Shown here: piece by piece, positions 27,069 through 35,526 of the stretch | How positions within the stretch are numbered: the first letter of the stretch is position 1 | How the letters are laid out: every line of letters begins with the position of its first letter | Assembly: GCF_004335085.1 (NCBI RefSeq) | Contig: NZ_RQRS01000009.1 | Location: 1-64,000, forward strand | Length of the DNA stretch: 64,000 nt | Reading direction: 5' to 3' | Source: Pedobacter nototheniae | GTDB taxonomy: Bacteria; Bacteroidota; Bacteroidia; Sphingobacteriales; Sphingobacteriaceae | Translations under genes and position numbers: made by a program | Notes under the pieces: model-generated | Database searches by the model: none | What the model was told of the DNA's origin: nothing | The model's input: only the letters and a program-made list of their open reading frames with translations

Positions 27069-27488
27069 TTAAAAATTTCTATGCTCAGTAACCCAATTTT
27101 GTATGTACTCTACAATACTCGCCATTGTTGTTCCCGGAGGAAATAGTTCTCCCACTCCAAGATCTGCAAGTTTAACTCTATCTGCCTCGGGTATAATTCC
27201 ACCGCCTGTTAAAAGAACGTCGTCCAGCTTCTTTTCTTTCATAAAGTGAATAATTTTAGGAAAAACGGTCATATGCGCACCAGATAGTATTGAAATTCCA
27301 ATTGCATCTACATCTTCCTGCAAGGCCGTATTTACCACCATTTCTGGCGTTTGCCTTAATCCGGTATAAATTACTTCCATACCAGCATCCCTAAGGGAAG
27401 TAGCGATTACTTTAGCACCACGATCATGACCATCAAGACCAACTTTTGCTACCAAAACGCGTATTGGGCGGTTTAATATTTTGCTCAT
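27069..27488 (-). CDS. Stand-alone coenzyme B12-binding mutase subunit
   Basis: The 139-residue protein is a single B12-binding domain. The DGHDRG motif at residues 19-24 provides the base-off/His-on histidine ligand (DxHxxG), followed by SILSGAH and TGGGIIP. It is homologous to the C-terminal domain of methylmalonyl-CoA mutase and resembles the separate small subunits of isobutyryl-CoA or 2-hydroxyisobutyryl-CoA type mutases. The catalytic large subunit is not in this window, so the substrate is not settled. The adjacent enoyl-CoA hydratase supports acyl-CoA metabolism. Confidence 0.88.
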   Translation of the reverse strand: MSKILNRPIRVLVAKVGLDGHDRGAKVIATSLRDAGMEVIYTGLRQTPEMVVNTALQEDVDAIGISILSGAHMTVFPKIIHFMKEKKLDDVLLTGGGIIPEADRVKLADLGVGELFPPGTTMASIVEYIQNWVTEHRNF

Positions 27489-27575
27489 ATTGAATATTAA
27501 GTTAGTGTAAATGTATATATTTTGATTCTGAAATTAATCATTAACTAAAACAAGAAGAAATACGCTCAATCTTTT

Positions 27576-27583
27576 TAACTTTG
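27576..27583 (+). promoter_or_regulatory. glnS -7 box
   Basis: TAACTTTG fits TAnnTTTG and ends 22 bases upstream of the glnS ATG. Confidence 0.5.
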
Positions 27584-27605
27584 CATCCTTAATTTACAGG
27601 TTTTT

Positions 27606-29264
27606 ATGAGTGAAGAAAAGTCATTGAACTTTATAGAAGAGATTGTTGAGAACGACTTAAATAGTGGTAAGTATAAAACATTGGTTACGCGTTTCCCGCC
27701 TGAGCCTAACGGTTATTTACACATCGGCCACGCTAAAGCTATATGCTTAAACTTTGGTTTAACACAAAAATATGGCGGTTATACTAACTTACGCTTTGAT
27801 GATACCAACCCGGTAACTGAAAAAACTGAATACGTTAACAGTCAGCAGGAAGATATAAAATGGCTTGGATTTAGCTGGAAAAACGAATTATATGCATCAA
27901 ATTATTTTGATGAATTATATGCTTTTGCCGTAAAACTGATTGAGAAAGGCTTAGCTTATGTTGACGAGAGCAGTGCTGATGAAATTGCAGCTTTAAAAGG
28001 TACACCAACCGAGCCAGGAAAAGATAGTCCTTACCGCAGCCGCAGTATTGAAGAAAACCTTGACCTTTTTACCAGAATGAAAAATGGTGAATTTGGTGAC
28101 GGTGCATATATTTTAAGGGCTAAAATTGATATGGAAAGCCCGAACATGCTAATGCGTGATCCTATTATTTATCGTATTAAACATGCAGAACATCACCGTA
28201 CAGGCAATAAATGGTGCATTTATCCAATGTATGATTTTGCGCACGGGCAGAGCGATAGTATAGAAAATATTACGCATTCTATTTGTACTTTGGAATATGT
28301 TTCGCACCGCGAATTGTATGATTGGTTTATAGAGAAACTGGAGATTTTCCCGTCAAAACAGTATGAGTTTGCCCGTTTAAACCTTACTTCAACAGTAATG
28401 AGTAAGCGCAAGCTGCTTCAACTGGTAAACGAAAACCTAGTAAATGGATGGGATGATCCACGCATGCCTACAATTTCTGGTTTACGCAGACGTGGTTTTA
28501 CACCAAAGAGTATTCGCGAATTTTGCGAGCGTATTGGTATTGCGAAACGTGAAAACTTAATTGAATTAAGCTTACTTGAATTTTGTATTCGCGAGGATTT
28601 AAATAAAACGGCTAGCCGTGTAATGGCAGTTTTAGATCCTATTAAACTGGTTATTACAAACTATCCGGAAGGACAAAGTGAAGATTTAATTGGCGAAAAC
28701 AACCCGGAAGCAGAAGATGGTGGTGGCACCCGCGTAATTCCTTTCAGCAATGAATTATGGATTGAGCGTGAGGATTTCATGGAAGTTCCTGCAAAAAAAT
28801 GGTTCCGTTTGGCTCCAGGTGCAATGGTACGTTTAAAGTTTGCTTATATTGTTAAGTGCGAAGATTTTATAAAAGACGAGAATGGCAATGTAACCGAAAT
28901 TCGTTGTACTTATTTCCCTGATTCGAAAAGTGGAAATGATAATAGTGGTTTAAATGTTAAAGGTACTATCCATTGGGTGAGTGCTGCACATGCAAAAACT
29001 GCTGAAATCCGTTTATATGATCGCTTGTTTACTTCTGAAACGCCTGACGCTGAAGAAGGAGATTTTAAAGATTATTTAAATCCTGAAAGTTTAACGGTTT
29101 TACCGAACGCTTATATAGAGCCGGCCCTGGCTGATGCAGATTTAGATGGCCGTTATCAGTTTATCCGTAAAGGTTATTTCTGCTTAGATAAAGAATCTAC
29201 TGCTGATAAATTGGTATTTAACAGAACGGTTACCCTGAAAGATACTTTTAAGAAACCTAATTAA
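27606..29264 (+). CDS. glnS: Glutamine-tRNA ligase
   Basis: The 552-residue class I synthetase has the signature [14 protein letters not shown] with HIGH at residues 39-42 and the second signature VMSKRK near residue 265. The C-terminal beta-barrel anticodon domain is of normal length. It charges tRNA-Gln directly, so this organism does not need to make Gln-tRNA by transamidation. Repeat copy 2 begins 4 bases after its stop codon, and the repeat hairpin at 29286-29352 appears to be its terminator. Confidence 0.97.
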   Translation: MSEEKSLNFIEEIVENDLNSGKYKTLVTRFPPEPNGYLHIGHAKAICLNFGLTQKYGGYTNLRFDDTNPVTEKTEYVNSQQEDIKWLGFSWKNELYASNYFDELYAFAVKLIEKGLAYVDESSADEIAALKGTPTEPGKDSPYRSRSIEENLDLFTRMKNGEFGDGAYILRAKIDMESPNMLMRDPIIYRIKHAEHHRTGNKWCIYPMYDFAHGQSDSIENITHSICTLEYVSHRELYDWFIEKLEIFPSKQYEFARLNLTSTVMSKRKLLQLVNENLVNGWDDPRMPTISGLRRRGFTPKSIREFCERIGIAKRENLIELSLLEFCIREDLNKTASRVMAVLDPIKLVITNYPEGQSEDLIGENNPEAEDGGGTRVIPFSNELWIEREDFMEVPAKKWFRLAPGAMVRLKFAYIVKCEDFIKDENGNVTEIRCTYFPDSKSGNDNSGLNVKGTIHWVSAAHAKTAEIRLYDRLFTSETPDAEEGDFKDYLNPESLTVLPNAYIEPALADADLDGRYQFIRKGYFCLDKESTADKLVFNRTVTLKDTFKKPN

Positions 29265-29268
29265 GGGC

Positions 29269-29942
29269 ATTTCTTTAAGGCATATGCCACGGAAACACTG
29301 AAACCACGGAAAATATTTCGTGTTAATTTCGTGATTCCGTGGCTATTTTTTTGCTCTTTTTTGGAGCTACTTTTCGAAAAACCCTTGTGCTAAGGTTGCA
29401 GATATATAATTATGGGTGTTTAACCATTAATTTGAGGTTGTATAGGTATAATTTGATTTATTAAACTAATCCGAAGCTGTTAAATACATATCACTTCTTT
29501 TAATTTACTACTCGGTTGAGTTAATTTACTACTCGGTTGGGGTTCTGGATATATAATTTGGGGTTACACAAGCATAACGCTAAGGTTCGGAACGTATAAT
29601 TCGGGGTCCATAACCCCAATTTTGGGGTTATAAGCGTATATTTTTGGGTTATACAACCCTATCGTTGGTATCCTGAACGTATAATTATCAGTTAGGAACC
29701 CCGCGACATATATCTGGAGGGTATAATTAAGGGTTATACAACGCCAATGTTGGGGTTATATAACCTTAATCTGCGTTTAACCTAAGTTTTTAAACCTGGG
29801 TGTAGCGGCATCCCCGATTTTTCTATCGGGATATAGCGGAAAACAGGAATCATGTTTCAAAAGAACCACAGGCTTTGCTTTACAAATAATTAATGTGTTT
29901 GATTTGGAAATGAACGGACAGCATTAACTGGCAATTGCAGTC
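29269..29942 (+). repeat. Non-coding dispersed repeat, copy 2
   Basis: This is a 674-base non-coding copy that begins 4 bases after the glnS stop. In glnS sense it contains a 58-nt hairpin (29286-29343), a T-run, about seven units around TATAATT and GGGGTTATA, and a small distal hairpin near 29810-29835 (ATCCCCGAT, loop, ATCGGGAT). A further near-palindrome at 29610-29631 has 10-base arms ATAACCCCAA and TTGGGGTTAT. Compared with the reverse complement of copy 3, I count about 15 substitutions and no net length change, which implies recent duplication or gene conversion. Confidence 0.9.
29286..29352 (+). terminator. Repeat-borne terminator of glnS
   Basis: The 58-nt segment runs from GCCACGGAAA to TTCCGTGGC and is followed by seven T (29346-29352). 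It is 21 bases past the glnS stop and belongs to the repeat element. Confidence 0.65.
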
Positions 29943-30125
29943 TCTATGCTACCGCAAGCGTCTTGCTTGTAGCCGCATGCTAATTAAATTATAACCTTTT
30001 ACCAGTTCAGGCACCTGTAATTATGGCTCATTGCTTTAAATCTATTATGGCATGTTACTACTACCTTTGTTTGTTGCCTACCTGATTGCCACATGCGAAA
30101 CGCTTGCGGTAGCGTTGGATTGTTT
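29943..30125. other. Intergenic region after repeat copy 2
   Basis: This stretch lies between repeat copy 2 and the amidase gene. It contains the 14-base inverted pair GCTACCGCAAGCGT (29948-29961) and ACGCTTGCGGTAGC (30100-30113), 138 bases apart. The left arm also sits in a local hairpin ending near 29973. No gene is seen in it. Confidence 0.6.
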
Positions 30126-30962
30126 TTAATACTTTGTATAAACATTATACAATACTAAAATATCAACTGGCGTAAGTTTTGGCGTTAAATCACTCTGTAT
30201 AAAGTGGCGTTTAAAGGCAGTAATAGCTGCACCCAAATCGCTAGTATCATAACCAATAAGTTTAAGGGCATTTGTGGTATCAAAATCAGCTGGTGGATTT
30301 TTCAATACATCATCATACCAATATCCAAAACCTTTATCGGCAAGTTTTTTCCAAGGAAAATTATTAGGATCTGGTTTACGTTTTGGCGCAATATCTGCAT
30401 GGCCAATAAAGTTAGCTGTAGGAATATTGTATTTCTTTTTTAGTGTAGCTAAAAGTTTAAGAAGGCTGTTAATTTGTGCATCCGTCCAAATATCGGTTGT
30501 ACCATTATTATCCATTTCTATCCCTATAGATGAAGAATTTAAATCGGTATCTTTTCCCCATTTGCTAATGCCTGCATGGTTTGCTCTTAAATAATCATTA
30601 ACCATTTGTACCACTTTACCATCACGCCCTACCACATAATGGGCACTGGTACCGGTTCTGGCAATGGTAAAGGTTTTTATGGTTTGCGCTAAACTATCTT
30701 GAGCAGTATGATGAATAATTACAAAATTGGGCTTACGGATTCCAAAATTAACGGAACCTATCCATTGCTGGTTGCTCGCCATTAACGAATCGTACAACTG
30801 CCCAACGGGTGGAGTTGCAGTAATAATTTTAGCAAAATCTTTAGTTTTTTCTTTATAAACCTTTTCTGATGCTGCATATTTACTTGTGGTACAGGCCGAA
30901 AGTAATGCAATGCTACCGATTGAAAAATAAGACAGAAGTTTTGATGAAATTATAGTTGCCAT
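30126..30962 (-). CDS. N-acetylmuramoyl-L-alanine amidase lipoprotein
   Basis: The 278-residue protein has a lipoprotein signal with lipobox LSAC (Cys24). The amidase_2 domain shows the zinc-ligand motifs IHHTAQD, SAHYVVGRDG and GHADIAPKRKPDP, plus EMDNNG. It cleaves the stem peptide from peptidoglycan and may act in cell-wall recycling or separation. The distal end of repeat copy 2 faces its 3' end (tail-to-tail). It is divergent from the downstream M49-like peptidase gene. Confidence 0.92.
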   Translation of the reverse strand: MATIISSKLLSYFSIGSIALLSACTTSKYAASEKVYKEKTKDFAKIITATPPVGQLYDSLMASNQQWIGSVNFGIRKPNFVIIHHTAQDSLAQTIKTFTIARTGTSAHYVVGRDGKVVQMVNDYLRANHAGISKWGKDTDLNSSSIGIEMDNNGTTDIWTDAQINSLLKLLATLKKKYNIPTANFIGHADIAPKRKPDPNNFPWKKLADKGFGYWYDDVLKNPPADFDTTNALKLIGYDTSDLGAAITAFKRHFIQSDLTPKLTPVDILVLYNVYTKY

Positions 30963-31061
30963 AGTCGCAATATTAAAAAATGATTTACAAAGTTAGGCTA
31001 AACTTCATCCTTTCCATCAAACTTTATACAAAGCTTTCAAATTTTACTAATTTAGCGGCGA

Positions 31062-31069
31062 TATATTTT
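31062..31069 (+). promoter_or_regulatory. TATATTTT box abutting a start codon
   Basis: This -7-like box lacks the final G and ends 4 bases before the ATG at 31074, the same spacing as at 3720, 44960 and 51876. It is weaker support than the exact boxes. Confidence 0.3.
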
Positions 31070-31073
31070 AAGA

Positions 31074-32753
31074 ATGAAAAATTTATACAAACCAACCATA
31101 ATTTTATCGGCATTAGCCATCTCTGCGAGTCTTTTTTCGGCCTGCACAAGCAATACAAAATCTACGGATAATAAAGGTGGAACTGAACAAAGAGATAGTT
31201 TGGTTGATTATGTAGCGCATCGTTTACCCATTTACGAAAGGGTTAAATTAACCACCAACATTAACCAATTAAGTGTTAACGACCGTAAAATGTTGCCTTT
31301 ATTGATTCAGGCTGCAGAAATTATGGACGAACTTTATTGGAAACAGGCTTATCCGCAACGCGATAGTTTACTTGCGACCATTAAGGATGAAAAAACCCGC
31401 GATTTTGTAAACATTAATTATGGCCCATGGGATAGATTAAACAATGATAAACCCTTTGTTACAGGTGTTGGTGTTAAGCCAGAGGGTGCTTCTTTTTATC
31501 CATATGGAATGAGCAAGGAGGCGATTGAAAAATCTGATTTGGCGGATAAATTTGGTGCTTATTCTGTTGTTAAAAAAGATAGCACAGGCAAATTAAGCAC
31601 GGTTCCTTACCATATTCTTTTTGCATCTGAATTACAAAAAGCTTCTTCTTTGCTAAAACAAGCCGCATTAATTACAGAAGATGCTGGATTAAAAAAATAC
31701 TTAAACCTTAGGGCTGATGCCTTGGTAACCGATAATTTTACTGCAAGTGATTATGCTTGGTTGGACATGAAAACCAATGGATTGGATATTATTATTGGCC
31801 CAATAGAAAACTATGAAGATAAACTGTTTAATGCCCGCACCAGTTATGAGGCTTATGTTTTAATTAAAGATAAAGAGTGGAGCAAACGTTTGGCAAAATA
31901 TGTTAAAATGCTTCCTGATTTACAAAAAGGATTACCTGTTGCTGCAAAATATAAAACAGAAACACCAGGTACAGATTCTGAATTAAATGCCTACGATGTT
32001 GTTTATTATGCCGGAGATTGCAATGCGGGTTCTAAAACTATTGCCGTAAACTTACCTAATGATGAAAAGATTCAGCAGGAAAAAGGTACTCGTCGTTCTC
32101 AGCTTAAAAATGCAATGAAAGCCAAGTTTGATAAGATTCTTGTACCTATTGCTAAAGAATTAATTGATGCCGACCAACAACAGTACATTAAATTTGATGC
32201 ATTTTTTGCCAATGTAATGTTTCATGAAGTAGCTCATGGCTTAGGTATTAAAAAAACCGTTACTGGAAAAGGCTTTGTTCGTGAGGCCTTAAAAGAGCAA
32301 TTTAGCTGGCTTGAAGAAGGTAAAGCAGATATTTTAGGCTTATATATGGTAACTGGCTTACTTAAAAAAGGTGAGTTAACTGGTGATATTAAGGATTATT
32401 ATACCACATTTATGGCTGGCATACTTCGTTCGGTACGCTTTGGCGTATCAGAGGCGCATGGTAAAGCCAATATGCAATGCTTTAATTATTTTAAAGAAAA
32501 AGGTGCTTTTGAACGTACCGCCAAAGGGACATATAAAGTAAACTTTGATAAGTTTGCTACCGCAATGAATGATTTAAGTGCCTTTATAATCACTCTACAA
32601 GGAAATGGCGACAAAGCTGCTGTTGAAAAAACTCAAAAAACAATGGCTATGGTTCCTGCAGAATTACAAACTGATTTAGATCGCTTAACTAAGAAAAATA
32701 TTCCGGTTGATGTTGTGTTTGAGCAAGGTGTAGATGTACTGGGTGTAAAATAA
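31074..32753 (+). CDS. M49-like zinc peptidase lipoprotein (DPP III family)
   Basis: The 559-residue protein has a lipoprotein signal (lipobox FSAC, Cys24). HEVAH at about residues 384-388 and EEGKAD at about 413-418 correspond to the zinc motifs of dipeptidyl peptidase III (M49), where the second motif is EECRAE-like. Classical M49 enzymes have a six-residue HExxGH; here the motif is a plain five-residue HExxH, as reported for some bacterial DPP III relatives. It probably trims peptides in the periplasm. A strong terminator follows. Confidence 0.8.
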   Translation: MKNLYKPTIILSALAISASLFSACTSNTKSTDNKGGTEQRDSLVDYVAHRLPIYERVKLTTNINQLSVNDRKMLPLLIQAAEIMDELYWKQAYPQRDSLLATIKDEKTRDFVNINYGPWDRLNNDKPFVTGVGVKPEGASFYPYGMSKEAIEKSDLADKFGAYSVVKKDSTGKLSTVPYHILFASELQKASSLLKQAALITEDAGLKKYLNLRADALVTDNFTASDYAWLDMKTNGLDIIIGPIENYEDKLFNARTSYEAYVLIKDKEWSKRLAKYVKMLPDLQKGLPVAAKYKTETPGTDSELNAYDVVYYAGDCNAGSKTIAVNLPNDEKIQQEKGTRRSQLKNAMKAKFDKILVPIAKELIDADQQQYIKFDAFFANVMFHEVAHGLGIKKTVTGKGFVREALKEQFSWLEEGKADILGLYMVTGLLKKGELTGDIKDYYTTFMAGILRSVRFGVSEAHGKANMQCFNYFKEKGAFERTAKGTYKVNFDKFATAMNDLSAFIITLQGNGDKAAVEKTQKTMAMVPAELQTDLDRLTKKNIPVDVVFEQGVDVLGVK

Positions 32754-32771
32754 TTTCAAATTTATTTAGGG

Positions 32772-32817
32772 TAAAAGCCCGGCTAACTGTATATAGTTAG
32801 TCGGGCTTTTACTTTTT
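32772..32817 (+). terminator. Intrinsic terminator
   Basis: AAAAGCCCGgCTAACT pairs with AGTTAGtCGGGCTTTT, and a T-rich tail follows. It ends the M49-like peptidase gene. Confidence 0.88.
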
Positions 32818-33014
32818 ATGATGATTTGGCTTTTTATATTTTTTAAAAAAACTTGTAACCTTTTAAAAAAGCCACCGTCTTAATAATAACTAAAACAAAA
32901 GGGAGAGTTTTCATTTCCCGAAATAAACTTTAAATAGGTCGGCAAATTAAACTTGCGTAGTTAACCCTGCGCTGAACTGTTTTTGCTATAATATTAAACT
33001 AACGAAGATCCTCA

Positions 33015-35462
33015 ATGAAAATTTTTTACAAACTAATATTAACTACACTTACCGTTTTTGGTGTTAACTGCGCTTACGCACAAACGGGTACTAAATCAAA
33101 TGTTACTGGTGTAATTTTAGATGAACATAATAAACCTGCGGATTATGTTACAGTGGTTCTTTTTAAGGCTGCAGATTCTAGCATTGTTAAAACTGCATTT
33201 ACAGATCAAACCGGAAATTTTAGCTTTTTAGTTGCTGCCAAAGGCGATTACTATTATAAAGCGAGCATGATGGGGTATAAAACCCTTAAAAGTAAAACGA
33301 TAAAACTATCAGATGTAGATCAGAAAGTAGATTTTGGATCAGCTCAATTAGTTTCTACTACTCAAAACCTAAAAGAAGTTACTGTTGCCTTTACAAAGCC
33401 TTTGATAGAGCGCAAAACAGACAAATTAGTTATGAATGTTGAGAACAGTAGTATCGCTACGGGCTCTACCGCATTAGAACTTTTACAAAAAGCACCAGGC
33501 GTTTCGGTAGATCAGAACGATAATATTTCTATGCAGGGCAAACAAGGTGTTTTAATTATGCTTGATGGTAAACAAACGTATATGAGCAGCGCTGATGTAG
33601 CAAATTTACTCCGCAATATGCAAAGTTCGCAAATAGAAACCATAGAGTTAATTACCAATCCATCATCAAAATATGATGCAGCAGGTAACTCTGGAATTAT
33701 TAACATTAAAACGAAAAAGAATAAAAGTGCTGGTACAAACGGCAGCATTAATGTAGGCGCTGGGCATGGTAAAAACTTTAGAGGAAACGCTGGAATAGAT
33801 TTAAACCACCGCGATAAAAAGTTTAATCTATATGGTAATTACAATTATTTCTACAACAAAAATAGTCGCAACATATATATAGATCGTATTTCAAATGGCC
33901 TAAATGGCAGTCCTGACACCTATTTTTCTCAGGGGGGCGGTAATCTGCGTCATAACAATAGCAATGGTTATAAGGCAGGTTTGGATATATTTTTAAATAA
34001 AAATAATACGCTTGGCTTTTTAGTTAACGGTTACTCAAATAACAGTAACCAGGACGAACAGAACAGAACTTTAATTGGCCCATCTTATACCAAATTAGAT
34101 TCTATAACTACATCTACCAGTTATACCAAAAACAGTTATAAAAACATTGCTTACAACATTAACTACAAATCTACTTTAGATACCGCAGGACAAGAAATTA
34201 CTTTTGATGCAGATTATTCAAAATATAAAGGTAACAGCGATATTAACTATATAAACAACTATTATTTTGCTACTGGCGAAATGATAAGACCTACATTTTT
34301 TACCAGAAATGCTACCCCGACTAATATTAAAATTAAAGCACTTAAAGCAGATTACACTTTGCCTTTAAATAAGACAATGAAATTTGAAGCTGGATTAAAA
34401 AGCAGTTGGGTTACTACTGATAATAATTTTTCAGCAGAGCAGCTTGTAAACGATTTTTGGAAGAACGACGTAAGTAGAAGCAATCAATTTATTTATGATG
34501 AGAATGTTAATGCCGCATACGTTAATTTAAACAAACAGTTTAAATCTACAAGTGTACAATTGGGTTTAAGGGCTGAACAAACTAATTCAAAAGGGAACTC
34601 CATAACAGAGAACAAAATTGTAAAAAGAAATTATCTTGATTTCTTCCCAAGTGTATTTATAAACCAAACCTTGGATAAAAACAATGATTTAGGACTTTCT
34701 TACAGTCGTAGAATTGACAGACCGAGCTATGACGATTTAAATCCTTTTATTTACTTTTTAGATCAATACACATATCAAAAGGGTAATCCATTTTTAAACC
34801 CTCAGTACACAAATAATTTTGAAGTAAACTATACTTTTATGAAAAAGTATATCGCTTCTTTAAGTTACAGTAGAACAAATGATTTAATTACTGAAGCTAT
34901 TCTTCCGGATGAAGAACGAAAAGCACTTTTTCAAACCAATGCAAATTTGGCAAAGCAAGAAGTTTGGGGCTTAAACATAAATGTGCCAGTACAAATATTT
35001 AAATGGTGGCAAACTAATAACAACCTAAATGTTTTTAACCTTAAATATAATTCTCCACTTGCCGGAAGAGAGATAAACACAAATAAAACATCTTTTCAGT
35101 TTAAATCACAACAAACATTTACCATTATTAAAAGCTTTACCGGAGAGATTAATGCCAGTTACGAATCGCCTTTGGATGCTGGAACAATTGCAATTAAAGA
35201 GCGCTACGGGTTTGATATTGGTTTGAGCAAATCGTTTATGGAGAAAAAGATGAACCTTAAATTCTCACTAAGTGATGTTTTACACACGCAAAGATTTAAT
35301 GCAACAAGTACTTATCCAAACTTGTTTTATACTATCCGCCAAGATTACGACAGTAGAGTTGCACGGATAAGCTTTACTTACCGTTTCGGGCAAAATGAAA
35401 TTAAACCAGCCAGAAGAAGAAGCACAGGATTAGAATCTGAGCAAGGAAGGATGAAAAATTAA
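33015..35462 (+). CDS. Outer-membrane beta-barrel family protein
   Basis: The 815-residue protein has a signal peptide (about 1-22), a carboxypeptidase-regulatory-like domain (about 28-110), a plug-like region (about 120-235, including LDGKQTYMSSADVANLLRNM and YDAAGNSGIINIKTK), and a large barrel. The closing region ARISFTYRFGQNEIKPARRR is typical of the OMP_b-brl_3 group, TonB-receptor-like proteins of Bacteroidota with unknown ligand. It is transcribed alone. It is not preceded by a SusD partner. Confidence 0.88.
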   Translation: MKIFYKLILTTLTVFGVNCAYAQTGTKSNVTGVILDEHNKPADYVTVVLFKAADSSIVKTAFTDQTGNFSFLVAAKGDYYYKASMMGYKTLKSKTIKLSDVDQKVDFGSAQLVSTTQNLKEVTVAFTKPLIERKTDKLVMNVENSSIATGSTALELLQKAPGVSVDQNDNISMQGKQGVLIMLDGKQTYMSSADVANLLRNMQSSQIETIELITNPSSKYDAAGNSGIINIKTKKNKSAGTNGSINVGAGHGKNFRGNAGIDLNHRDKKFNLYGNYNYFYNKNSRNIYIDRISNGLNGSPDTYFSQGGGNLRHNNSNGYKAGLDIFLNKNNTLGFLVNGYSNNSNQDEQNRTLIGPSYTKLDSITTSTSYTKNSYKNIAYNINYKSTLDTAGQEITFDADYSKYKGNSDINYINNYYFATGEMIRPTFFTRNATPTNIKIKALKADYTLPLNKTMKFEAGLKSSWVTTDNNFSAEQLVNDFWKNDVSRSNQFIYDENVNAAYVNLNKQFKSTSVQLGLRAEQTNSKGNSITENKIVKRNYLDFFPSVFINQTLDKNNDLGLSYSRRIDRPSYDDLNPFIYFLDQYTYQKGNPFLNPQYTNNFEVNYTFMKKYIASLSYSRTNDLITEAILPDEERKALFQTNANLAKQEVWGLNINVPVQIFKWWQTNNNLNVFNLKYNSPLAGREINTNKTSFQFKSQQTFTIIKSFTGEINASYESPLDAGTIAIKERYGFDIGLSKSFMEKKMNLKFSLSDVLHTQRFNATSTYPNLFYTIRQDYDSRVARISFTYRFGQNEIKPARRRSTGLESEQGRMKN

Positions 35463-35474
35463 GTTTTAAACCAA

Positions 35475-35512
35475 AACAAAGGTCTGGCTACAATAGTAAT
35501 CAGACCTTTGTT
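35475..35512. terminator. Bidirectional intrinsic terminator
   Basis: The 12-bp arms AACAAAGGTCTG (35475-35486) and CAGACCTTTGTT (35501-35512) lie between the converging barrel gene and the aldehyde dehydrogenase gene. Confidence 0.85.
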
Positions 35513-35526
35513 TATTTAAGCCGATA

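Noticed and set aside
30980-31171. 63-residue plus-strand frame before the M49-like gene
   Set aside because: It overlaps the start and signal peptide of a well-supported gene in another frame.
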